Assembly: GCA_002346225.1 (NCBI GenBank)
Contig: DDYY01000020.1
Location: 427-12,362 of the forward strand
From: Bacteroidetes bacterium UBA3022
GTDB taxonomy: Bacteria > Bacteroidota > Bacteroidia > Chitinophagales > BACL12
Reading direction: 5' to 3'
DNA length: 11,936 nucleotides
Part shown: one piece after another, positions 1 through 6,605 of the stretch
Layout of the letters: each line of letters opens with the position of its first letter
Position numbering within the stretch: position 1 is the stretch's first letter
Notes under the pieces: generated by a model
What the model saw: the letters and a program-made list of their open reading frames with translations, nothing else
Told to the model about the DNA's origin: nothing
Database searches by the model: none
Position numbers and translations under genes: made by a program

Positions 1-1000
1 CTTGGTCAACTGTGGCCTGGTCAGATAGTAAGAAAATAGAGGCACCAATTGAATTAAATCCACATGCATACATGGGATGGCTGAGTTGCTGTATACCAAA
101 AGAAGGAATCATGTTACCATATGCCAGTGAATCGGGCCCGTCATAATCATCACCATTGTATACATAGGAAAGATTTAGAATACTATCGCAGCCGGTTTGA
201 TCATCATTATAGTGCCCAAGATCAAAGTCTATATATAACCCTGGTTGAAATTCCAGATAATCAAACCCCTCCCGGTTGATGATGGTATTGTGCACGAAAA
301 TAGTATTCCCCAATAGCGAAGCAGGGCCATCGGCATACGCATAAATCATAGTATGGATTTCCAATCCCATTTTTTTATAGTATCTGTCCCCTGTTTCTGC
401 ATTTAAATTCATCATTTGATATATTGCAGCATCACCTCGTATAATAGGATAATCACCGTCTAAAGGCTCATATCTTCCATCGCCGTTGGCATCCGCATAT
501 GGAGCCAGACGCTCTGCAACGCCTATTGTTGTATCTCCATTTCCCGGCCAACTGAGAATAGCTTCCGGAATAATGTATCCGGCATTTCCGCGATTTGACT
601 TGAAAGCATCTATCTCAGCCCGGGTAACCAACCAACTTCTGTTGTAGGTAGCATAAAACGAGGCTTCATCTTCCATATGTAGAACAGGATGATGAATGGG
701 GCCGGTAAAAGGCAATTTATCGTTGAAATAATAACCGGCAAATACGCGATTCTCATGGTAAATATCTATACCTCTGAACCAGAAGAATGCTGCATACATT
801 GGACTCAAACCTGAGCCGGAAGGTGCAATTACAAATCTATCGGAATAGTTATCAGTGTTGAAACCAATGGTGGCAACCTCCCATTGCGTTAGTGAAATAT
901 TATTGACATCAAGCGTGACCTTGTTTTGGGTGAAACAGGTATACGAATGAAAAAAACTAACAATCAATAAAAAAACGAATGTCGGTCGTGAGACATGCAT
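1..1000 (-). CDS. Large secreted protein, probable T9SS substrate (N-terminal part only)
   Basis: The minus-strand frame is open from an ATG at 1000 to the window edge, giving 333 residues with the C-terminus missing. Residues 1-25 look like a Sec signal peptide: a short basic start, then a hydrophobic run (FVFLLIVSFF), with cleavage possible around residues 22-26. The mature part is rich in Tyr, Asp and Asn. A DANGDG motif at 170-175 is followed by DGDYPIIRGD at 181-190, an Asp-rich loop that could bind calcium; a second Asp-rich stretch (NGDDYDGPD) lies near 272-280. From memory, this layout (NGDG, GDYP, later CD and YNGDD) recurs in long Bacteroidota cell-surface proteins that end in a T9SS type A sorting domain; here that domain would lie outside the window. 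No enzymatic motif was recognised. The upstream leader is A/T-rich with no Shine-Dalgarno. The neighbouring UDP-glucuronate decarboxylase gene ends 59 bp upstream on the same strand. Confidence 0.8.
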   Translation of the reverse strand, partial: MHVSRPTFVFLLIVSFFHSYTCFTQNKVTLDVNNISLTQWEVATIGFNTDNYSDRFVIAPSGSGLSPMYAAFFWFRGIDIYHENRVFAGYYFNDKLPFTGPIHHPVLHMEDEASFYATYNRSWLVTRAEIDAFKSNRGNAGYIIPEAILSWPGNGDTTIGVAERLAPYADANGDGRYEPLDGDYPIIRGDAAIYQMMNLNAETGDRYYKKMGLEIHTMIYAYADGPASLLGNTIFVHNTIINREGFDYLEFQPGLYIDFDLGHYNDDQTGCDSILNLSYVYNGDDYDGPDSLAYGNMIPSFGIQQLSHPMYACGFNSIGASIFLLSDQATVDQ

Positions 1001-1059
1001 TTTTAAAATTAATAAAAAATGCACCTAATAGGTTGATTCTGATATTATTTACAACCTAA

Positions 1060-2013
1060 TTACATTTCCCTCAATGCCGATTCCGGCAGCTTCCTGAACC
1101 ATTCATACGTTATGCGCAGGCCTTCACTCCTGCTAACTGCCGGCTCCCAGTCAAGCAATTGCTTAGCCAGACTGATATCGGGTTGCCGTTGCCTGGGATC
1201 ATCAACAGGCAGAGGTTTATATATGATTTTTTGTTTAGTACCTGTAAGCGAAATAATCTCTTCCGCAAATTCACGAATAGTAATTTCATCGGGGTTACCC
1301 AGATTTACCGGATGGGAATAATCACTTAAGAGCAAACGGAATATTCCTTCTACCAGATCATCGACATAGCAAAAGGAACGCGTCTGGCTGCCATCGCCAA
1401 AAACGGTAAGGTCTTCGCCCCGCAGTGCCTGGCCGATAAAGGCCGGCAGCGCCCGTCCGTCGTTTAAACGCATACGCGGACCATAGGTATTGAATATTCT
1501 GACTATTCGTGTTTCAAGTCCGTGAAATGTATGATAGGCCATAGTAATGGCTTCCATGAATCGCTTGGCCTCATCGTATACGCCGCGCGGACCCACGGGG
1601 TTTACATTGCCCCAGTAGTCTTCTTTCTGCGGGTGCACATTCGGATCACCATACACCTCGCTCGTCGATGCAATGAGTATGCGCGCCTTTTTTTCCATAG
1701 CCAGTCCCAGCAAATTATGGGTACCGAGTGAACCCACCTTCAGGGTTTGAATGGGCATCTTCAGATAATCAATCGGCGAAGCCGGCGATGCGAAATGCAA
1801 AATATAATCCAGCTTGCCCGGAACATGTACAAACTTGGAAACATCGTGGTGGTAAAATTCAAAATGCTCATGACTGAACAGGTGCTCAATATTGCGCAGG
1901 CTGCCGGTTAGCAGGTTGTCCATGCCCATCACATGGTACCCTTCACGGATAAATCGGTCGGAAAGATGTGAGCCCAGAAATCCTGCTGCTCCGGTTATGA
2001 GTATTCTTTTCAA
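1060..2013 (-). CDS. UDP-glucuronate decarboxylase (UDP-xylose synthase) type SDR enzyme
   Basis: This 317-residue extended short-chain dehydrogenase/reductase probably decarboxylates UDP-glucuronate to UDP-xylose using bound NAD+, supplying cytoplasmic nucleotide sugar for surface glycans. Visible motifs are the Rossmann GxxGxxG at G8-G11-G14; the NAD-ribose acidic residue D32; the STSEVYGDP signature at 116-124 with T117 and E119; the catalytic Y146-xxx-K150; RIFNTYGPRMR near 172-182; and the DDPRQRQPDI substrate loop at 261-270. Together these match the UXS family better than UDP-glucose 4-epimerase or dTDP-glucose dehydratase. The start is a TTG at 2013. No ATG occurs in frame back to the stop codon at 2059-2061, and a later ATG would delete the glycine loop. 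An exact TAnnTTTG box at 2040-2047 places transcription start just upstream of this TTG. The gene is divergent from the unknown gene at 2076. Confidence 0.88.
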   Translation of the reverse strand: MKRILITGAAGFLGSHLSDRFIREGYHVMGMDNLLTGSLRNIEHLFSHEHFEFYHHDVSKFVHVPGKLDYILHFASPASPIDYLKMPIQTLKVGSLGTHNLLGLAMEKKARILIASTSEVYGDPNVHPQKEDYWGNVNPVGPRGVYDEAKRFMEAITMAYHTFHGLETRIVRIFNTYGPRMRLNDGRALPAFIGQALRGEDLTVFGDGSQTRSFCYVDDLVEGIFRLLLSDYSHPVNLGNPDEITIREFAEEIISLTGTKQKIIYKPLPVDDPRQRQPDISLAKQLLDWEPAVSRSEGLRITYEWFRKLPESALREM

Positions 2014-2039
2014 AGCGTTTGTGCTTGTTGGTAACGGAA

Positions 2040-2047
2040 CAAAAATA
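2040..2047 (-). promoter_or_regulatory. Bacteroidota -7 promoter box for the UDP-xylose synthase gene
   Basis: On the minus strand this reads TATTTTTG, an exact match to TAnnTTTG. A TTTG at 2072-2075 could be the -33 element, but the 24-base spacing is longer than usual. The box ends 26 bases upstream of the TTG start at 2013, a normal leader length, which supports that start. Confidence 0.5.
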
Positions 2048-2075
2048 CGGCTTTGGAGTTACTACCTTTAGCAAA

Positions 2076-2645
2076 ATGATAAATCCGGAAGATATACCCG
2101 CAGGAAGTTCCCATCCTTCCGTACCCCTGCATCAGGAAATGCTGAAAAGAACAGCCGAAGCAAGTGCAGCTTATGTGGAATGGCTGGATAGCAATGAGTA
2201 TGCCTACCTGCGCCGAACATTGGCTGCGGCTTTCCTGGATGGCACAATCAATGAGCCCCACTTTTCCATCACCGATACAGGCATGTCGGCGGGATTCAAA
2301 ATACTATGGCATAGCGAGCGGTTTGATGACAACGATATGTGGATGCTGGCAGATGCACTTAAAGACAGGGTGCTTGAATTGGGATATTCCCTCTACATGT
2401 CAGACGAAAGGCATTTTGCCCGAACAGATTACGCTGAAGTTATTCAACGGCATTATCTGAAGCCTACCCTGCTGTTACAAGAAGGCAAAGTTGACCAGCG
2501 ATTTGGCAATATCATCATCGAATACCGCCTGATTGATAATGCGCCTTACGATTTGAAGTTCAGCGTGCAGTACTACCACGATCACAAATACACGCATCCT
2601 TTGCCGTATAAGCAACTGCTGGAAGCATTGCTGGAGCAGGATTAA
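2076..2645 (+). CDS. Conserved-looking protein of unknown function
   Basis: The gene encodes 189 residues from the ATG at 2076. The frame is also open from a TTG at 2019, but that would put the start inside the divergent promoter region, so the ATG is preferred. The product has no signal peptide or membrane segment and looks soluble and cytoplasmic. Residues 1-45 are predicted helical (LHQEMLKRTAEASAAYVEWL). The rest mixes helix and strand, with an aromatic, His-rich end (QYYHDHKYTHPLPYK) and a helical tail. I do not recognise the family. The gene is divergent from the UDP-xylose synthase gene, with 62 bp between the starts. It is convergent with prfA, and the two TAA stop codons overlap in a shared TTAA (2642-2645). 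A near-match -7 box (TACCTTTA, 2063-2070) sits 5 bases before the ATG but has no clear -33 partner. Codon use resembles the neighbouring housekeeping genes. Confidence 0.8.
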   Translation: MINPEDIPAGSSHPSVPLHQEMLKRTAEASAAYVEWLDSNEYAYLRRTLAAAFLDGTINEPHFSITDTGMSAGFKILWHSERFDDNDMWMLADALKDRVLELGYSLYMSDERHFARTDYAEVIQRHYLKPTLLLQEGKVDQRFGNIIIEYRLIDNAPYDLKFSVQYYHDHKYTHPLPYKQLLEALLEQD

Positions 2646-3712
2646 AGGGATTGCATCTTCTCTGCGTTCTCTGCAGTTTGCAGGGCCTCCAGCAAATCAT
2701 TGATTTGCCCATTCAGGATAGCGGGGAGATTATACAGTGTCAGGTTAATGCGATGGTCGGTTACCCTTCCCTGCGGAAAGTTATAAGTTCGGATTTTAGC
2801 TGAGCGGTCACCGGTGCTGACCAGCGTTTTTCTGGCAGAGGCAATTTTGGCATTGTGCGCCTGTAATTCCTTTTCGTAAATGCGGGTGCGCAATACCTTG
2901 ATGGCCTTGTCCTTGTTTTTCATCTGCGAGCGCTCTTCCTGGCATTCCACTACAATACCCGTTGGAATATGGGTCAGTCGGATAGCACTTTCCGTTTTAT
3001 TGACGTGCTGTCCACCTGCGCCCGATGCCCGAAAAGTGTCTACTTTCACATCGTTCATGTTCAGCTGCACATCCACTTCCTCTGCCTCTGGCAAAACCGC
3101 AACGGTAGCAGCAGAGGTATGTATCCTCCCCTGCGACTCGGTCGCCGGCACCCGTTGCACACGGTGTACGCCCGATTCATACTTCAATATTCCATAGGTG
3201 TTTTCACCCCGCACTTCCAGTACAATTTCCTTGTAACCACCTTGTTCACTCTCGTTGATATTGATGATTTCTGTTTGCCATCCACGTGCGTCACAGAAGC
3301 GCTGGTACATCTTGTAGAGGTCACCGGCAAACAATGCCGCTTCATCACCTCCGGTTCCTGCCCGGATTTCCAGAATAGCATCTTTCTCATCTTCCGGATC
3401 TTTCGGCAACAGTAGAATGCGGATTTCCTTTTCCAGATTTTCTTTCTCTACTTCCAACTGGTCGAGCTGTTCCCTTGCCATCTCTTTCAGCTCGGCATCT
3501 TTTTCGTTCTGGATAATCTGGCGGCTGTCGGCAATATTGCCCAACACTGTGGTATAGGTCTCATAAGCCTGCACCACGGGCTGCATATCTTTATAATCTT
3601 TATTCAGTTTCCTGAATTTCGACATGTCTTTCACCAATTCAGGATCACCCAGCTGCTCCTGCAACTGGAAATACCTTTCCTTGATAGCCTGTAATTGACC
3701 TGAGAGATCCAT
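2642..3712 (-). CDS. prfA: Peptide chain release factor 1 (RF1)
   Basis: RF1 recognises UAA and UAG in the ribosomal A site and triggers hydrolysis of peptidyl-tRNA. With the ATG at 3712 the protein has 356 residues, close to the usual RF1 length. The N-terminal third is a charged coiled-coil domain. The codon-recognition tripeptide PAT is at 189-191, within RVPATESQGRIHTSA, which separates RF1 from RF2 (SPF). The catalytic GGQ is at 233-235 within ASGAGGQHVNKTESA and is intact. An in-frame GTG at 3739 would add nine residues, but an exact -7 promoter box (TAACTTTG, 3721-3728) lies between that GTG and the ATG, so the GTG is unlikely to be transcribed from this promoter and the ATG is the better start. 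The gene's TAA overlaps the stop of the convergent unknown gene. The fatty acid-CoA ligase gene lies 131 bp upstream on the same strand and is probably transcribed separately. Confidence 0.96.
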   Translation of the reverse strand: MDLSGQLQAIKERYFQLQEQLGDPELVKDMSKFRKLNKDYKDMQPVVQAYETYTTVLGNIADSRQIIQNEKDAELKEMAREQLDQLEVEKENLEKEIRILLLPKDPEDEKDAILEIRAGTGGDEAALFAGDLYKMYQRFCDARGWQTEIININESEQGGYKEIVLEVRGENTYGILKYESGVHRVQRVPATESQGRIHTSAATVAVLPEAEEVDVQLNMNDVKVDTFRASGAGGQHVNKTESAIRLTHIPTGIVVECQEERSQMKNKDKAIKVLRTRIYEKELQAHNAKIASARKTLVSTGDRSAKIRTYNFPQGRVTDHRINLTLYNLPAILNGQINDLLEALQTAENAEKMQSL

Positions 3713-3720
3713 TTGAGTGG

Positions 3721-3728
3721 CAAAGTTA
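3721..3728 (-). promoter_or_regulatory. Bacteroidota -7 promoter box for prfA
   Basis: On the minus strand this reads TAACTTTG, an exact TAnnTTTG match ending 8 bases before the ATG at 3712. No TTG or TTTG is seen 17-21 bases upstream, so the -33 element is weak or absent. Transcripts from here would have a very short leader. Confidence 0.45.
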
Positions 3729-3749
3729 CATAACGCCACCTTGAGCTGG

Positions 3750-3799
3750 GTTGTACAGCGTCAATATTCTACTTCACCGTTAACGGATTGCTATACAAC
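3750..3799. repeat. Imperfect inverted repeat between the CoA ligase gene and prfA
   Basis: Arms GTTGTACAGC (3750-3759) and GCTATACAAC (3790-3799) pair at 9 of 10 positions across a 30-base loop. The loop contains an unrelated 10-base perfect palindrome, CCGTTAACGG, at 3777-3786. Neither arm is followed by a T-run, so a classical intrinsic terminator is unlikely. The element could be an operator, a weak terminator of the CoA ligase transcript, or chance. It lies in the 131-bp gap (3713-3843), the longest non-coding stretch here. Confidence 0.35.
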
Positions 3800-3843
3800 A
3801 GTCAAGACAATGCGCTTGCCCTTCCTGCACACAGTAGGAAATA

Positions 3844-5508
3844 TTATCGCACCTCTTCCCAGAGAATATCTTCCTTGGCATCATACCATTGCTGATAGTA
3901 GTCCTGATAGATTTTCTCTATATCACTGCGTTTGATTTTCATGGTGGGCGTCATGAGGCCGTTGTCGATGGTCCACTGCTCACGGACAATGATGGTGCTT
4001 TTCAGTTTTTCGAAGGAGTCCAGCTGTTCGTTGATGCGGTACATCACTTCCCGGATTCCATGCTCCAGCTCGCGCTCGGTCTTTTTGGCGCCTGTCTCAC
4101 TCAAAGTAATCAGCGCTATTGGCTGGGGTAATCCCAATCCCACCACACAAGCCTGTTCTATGTCATGGTCGTCCATGAGTTTCATCTCAATCGGAGCAGG
4201 AGCAACATATTTTCCCTTGCTGGTTTTAAAGAGGTCTTTCACCCTGCCGGTGATGCGCAGGTATCCGGCTGCATCGCGCTCGCCTTTGTCACCGGTCTTG
4301 AAGTAGCCATCGGGTGTAAAAACTTCCGCAGTCATGCCCTCTTCCTTGTAGTATCCCTTCATCAGTGCTTTGTGCTTGATCTGGATTTCCCCCTCTTGGC
4401 TGATTCTCACATCCACCTCCGGCAGTGCTTCGCCTACAGTTCCGATCTTATCGCGTTCCTTCACATTGACGTGGGAATAGCAGGCATCTTCCGTCATAGC
4501 ATATGCCTGCTGAATTTGAACGCCAATCTTGCCAAACCAATTAATCAATTCAACAGAGATGGGCGCAGCGCCGCTAAATATATTGGTGGCTTTGGTCAGC
4601 CCAAGTCCTGCCTTTATCTTTTTCTTCACCACACCATTGATAATCGGAATGCGAAGCAGCAAATCCAGTTTATGCTGTGGCATTTTTTCCAAAATTTTCT
4701 CCTGGAACTTTGCCCAGATACGAGGTACCGCCAGGAATACCGTGGGTTGGGTTTCAGCCAGATTGGCGGGGAAAGTATCGAGCGATTCAGCAAATGATAC
4801 CTGTCCGCCGGCATATAAACTTCCCATTTCAATCAACAGCCGTTCGGCGATATGGCACATCGGGAGGTAGGAAAAGAAAACCGCTTCTCTGCCCACGCTC
4901 AAAGTAGGCAGTGCATTGCTTGCGGCATAGGCAAAATTGAAAAAGCTATGCATCACCCCCTTGGGAATTCCGGTCGTTCCGGAAGTGTACATAATAGTGC
5001 AGATATTATCCATTGGATAATCGATATTACCCGTCAGGGGTTCAACATCCTGCAGCACTTCATCCCAGTTTGGATAGTCATTGATGCCGTAAAACGGAAA
5101 GCAAATTTTATCTATTTCGTTGGGAATCCCGGGTTTCAGATAGTCCCAGTCGTCGAGCTTGCCCACAAAGCAGAGCTTTGCACCACTGTGCTCCAGTATC
5201 TGCCGTAGGGTATTGGGTGTTACGTTGGGGTAGATGGGCACGGACACATGCCCGGCCATCCAAATGGCGAGGTCACTCAGTACCCAGTGCACACAGTTTT
5301 TGGAAAGAATGGCGATTTTACTGCCGGGTTCGTAGTTTTTCTGTTGCAGCAGGTGGGCCATTCTGCGGACCTCATCTCCAATCCGGGCCCAGTTATAGGT
5401 CATCCATTCACCGTTGATGGGCTGGCGGAGGTACATCCTTTCGGGCTGCTCCTGTTCCCATTTGTATAACATCGCCAGCGGCGACAGAACTTCAGCGGAT
5501 CTACTCAT
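3844..5508 (-). CDS. Long-chain fatty acid-CoA ligase (AMP-forming)
   Basis: This 554-residue adenylate-forming enzyme of the ANL superfamily activates fatty acids with ATP to acyl-AMP and then to acyl-CoA, for beta-oxidation or lipid synthesis; it is probably cytoplasmic or loosely attached to the membrane. Motifs in order are the phosphate-binding YTSGTTGIPKG (174-184), the YAMTE adenine/acyl-AMP motif (336-340), GYFKTGD (401-407), the hinge region GRVKDLFKTSKGKYVAP (421-437), and an A10-like C-terminal motif (TPTMKIKR) with candidate catalytic Lys524. The lid sequence KDLFKTSKGKYVAP is typical of the long-chain (FadD15/Faa1-like) branch rather than acetyl-CoA synthetase. The length is slightly below the roughly 590 residues common for that branch, but no domain is missing. 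The ATG at 5508 is preceded by a near-match -7 box (TATTTTTA, 5537-5544). The gene is divergent from thiL, with 56 bp between the starts. Exact chain-length preference cannot be read from the sequence. Confidence 0.93.
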   Translation of the reverse strand: MSRSAEVLSPLAMLYKWEQEQPERMYLRQPINGEWMTYNWARIGDEVRRMAHLLQQKNYEPGSKIAILSKNCVHWVLSDLAIWMAGHVSVPIYPNVTPNTLRQILEHSGAKLCFVGKLDDWDYLKPGIPNEIDKICFPFYGINDYPNWDEVLQDVEPLTGNIDYPMDNICTIMYTSGTTGIPKGVMHSFFNFAYAASNALPTLSVGREAVFFSYLPMCHIAERLLIEMGSLYAGGQVSFAESLDTFPANLAETQPTVFLAVPRIWAKFQEKILEKMPQHKLDLLLRIPIINGVVKKKIKAGLGLTKATNIFSGAAPISVELINWFGKIGVQIQQAYAMTEDACYSHVNVKERDKIGTVGEALPEVDVRISQEGEIQIKHKALMKGYYKEEGMTAEVFTPDGYFKTGDKGERDAAGYLRITGRVKDLFKTSKGKYVAPAPIEMKLMDDHDIEQACVVGLGLPQPIALITLSETGAKKTERELEHGIREVMYRINEQLDSFEKLKSTIIVREQWTIDNGLMTPTMKIKRSDIEKIYQDYYQQWYDAKEDILWEEVR

Positions 5509-5564
5509 GATAGCTTTGTGTTAAGTTTGCGTGCTCTAAAAATATAAAAGTTTAAATTCATATT

Positions 5565-6605
5565 ATGGAAAATACACCAAGAACTGAAATCAGCACGTTG
5601 GGAGAGTTCGGATTGATACACCACCTGACCAAAAATTTCGAATTGCAGCATGCATTTTCCGTAAAGGGAATAGGCGATGATGCAGCTGTGATTGACAACA
5701 CCGGTAAGCTGACGGTTATCAGTACCGATTTATTGCTGGAACACGTGCATTTCGATCTGCTCTACACGCCCTTGAAACACCTGGGCTATAAAAGTGTGGT
5801 AGTCAACCTCAGCGATATTTACGCAATGAATGCCGAACCGCGACAGATAACCGTATCCATTGCCGTGAGCAATCGTTTTTCGGTGGAAGCCCTCGAGGAA
5901 TTGTACGAAGGAATTTATAAAGCCTGCGAATACTATAAGGTGGATCTGGTTGGTGGGGATACTACATCGTCGGTGAAAGGTATGGTTATTAGCATCACTG
6001 CAATTGGTGAAGCAACAGATGATGCGCTGGTGTACCGCGATGGTGCCTGTCCCGGCGATCTCATCTGCGTTTCCGGCAACCTCGGTGCAGCCTATATGGG
6101 TTTGCAATTGCTGGAAAGGGAGAAGCGCATTCATATTGAAAACCCTGAAATACAACCGGACCTGAGCGACCATGCATATATAGTGGGGAGGCACCTCAAG
6201 CCGGAAGCGCGCAGGGATATCATTGCTGCTTTCAGCACTGCAGGGTTACAGCCTACGGCTATGATTGATTTGAGCGATGGCTTATCGAACGATCTGCGAC
6301 ATATATGCGAACAGTCCGGAACCGGCGCCATCGTCTATGAAAAGCAGCTACCTATTCATGAAGATACTTTCTCTATGGCTACCACCTTCAATATCCATCC
6401 TACCACCGCTGCGCTGAACGGTGGGGAAGATTACGAGCTGCTGTTTACCATTGCACCGGATAAGGTGGATTTATTACAGGACATTCCCCATGTTACTGTC
6501 ATCGGTACAATACAGGACAGGGATTCAGGGATTCTGTTAGAAACCAATCAGGGCAAGCAAATTGACATGCCTGCACAAGGCTGGAACCATATGCGCAAAA
6601 GTTGA
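5565..6605 (+). CDS. thiL: Thiamine-monophosphate kinase
   Basis: ThiL phosphorylates thiamine monophosphate with ATP to thiamine diphosphate, the last step of cofactor synthesis, in the cytoplasm. The 346-residue product fits the family length. Its motifs are the Mg/ATP loop GIGDDAA (35-41); STDLLLEHVHFD (53-64), which contacts substrate and metal; NLSDIYAM (81-88); VGGDTTSS (129-136); IDLSDGLSNDL (234-244); and LNGGEDYELLF (284-294). The fold is the PurM/SelD-like two-domain ATPase, and all the expected acidic metal ligands are present. The ATG at 5565 follows an A/T-rich leader, with a TTTG at 5526-5529 that might be a -33 element but only a poor -7 box. No other thi genes are nearby, so it stands as a single-gene unit. 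Its TGA (6603-6605) directly abuts the stop of the convergent SGNH-like gene, with no room for a terminator between them. Confidence 0.95.
   Translation: MENTPRTEISTLGEFGLIHHLTKNFELQHAFSVKGIGDDAAVIDNTGKLTVISTDLLLEHVHFDLLYTPLKHLGYKSVVVNLSDIYAMNAEPRQITVSIAVSNRFSVEALEELYEGIYKACEYYKVDLVGGDTTSSVKGMVISITAIGEATDDALVYRDGACPGDLICVSGNLGAAYMGLQLLEREKRIHIENPEIQPDLSDHAYIVGRHLKPEARRDIIAAFSTAGLQPTAMIDLSDGLSNDLRHICEQSGTGAIVYEKQLPIHEDTFSMATTFNIHPTTAALNGGEDYELLFTIAPDKVDLLQDIPHVTVIGTIQDRDSGILLETNQGKQIDMPAQGWNHMRKS

Noticed and set aside
1024..1056. Inverted repeat TAGGTTG/CAACCTA as terminator of the UDP-xylose synthase gene
   Set aside because: The 7-bp stem has a 16-base A/T-rich loop and no T-run; too weak to call.
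2019..2075. N-terminal extension of the unknown gene from a TTG at 2019
   Set aside because: The extension would cross the divergent promoter region, and an ATG at 2076 gives a compact, plausible start.
3713..3739. GTG start nine residues upstream of prfA
   Set aside because: An exact -7 promoter box lies between the GTG and the ATG, and RF1 has its usual length from the ATG.
3717..3935. Plus-strand ORF of 72 codons in the prfA/CoA ligase gap
   Set aside because: It is antisense to the 3' end of the ligase gene, has no recognisable protein features, and overlaps the prfA promoter and start.
4165..4797. Plus-strand 210-codon ORF opposite the CoA ligase
   Set aside because: It is an antisense shadow of a strongly supported gene, with no protein motif or independent promoter.
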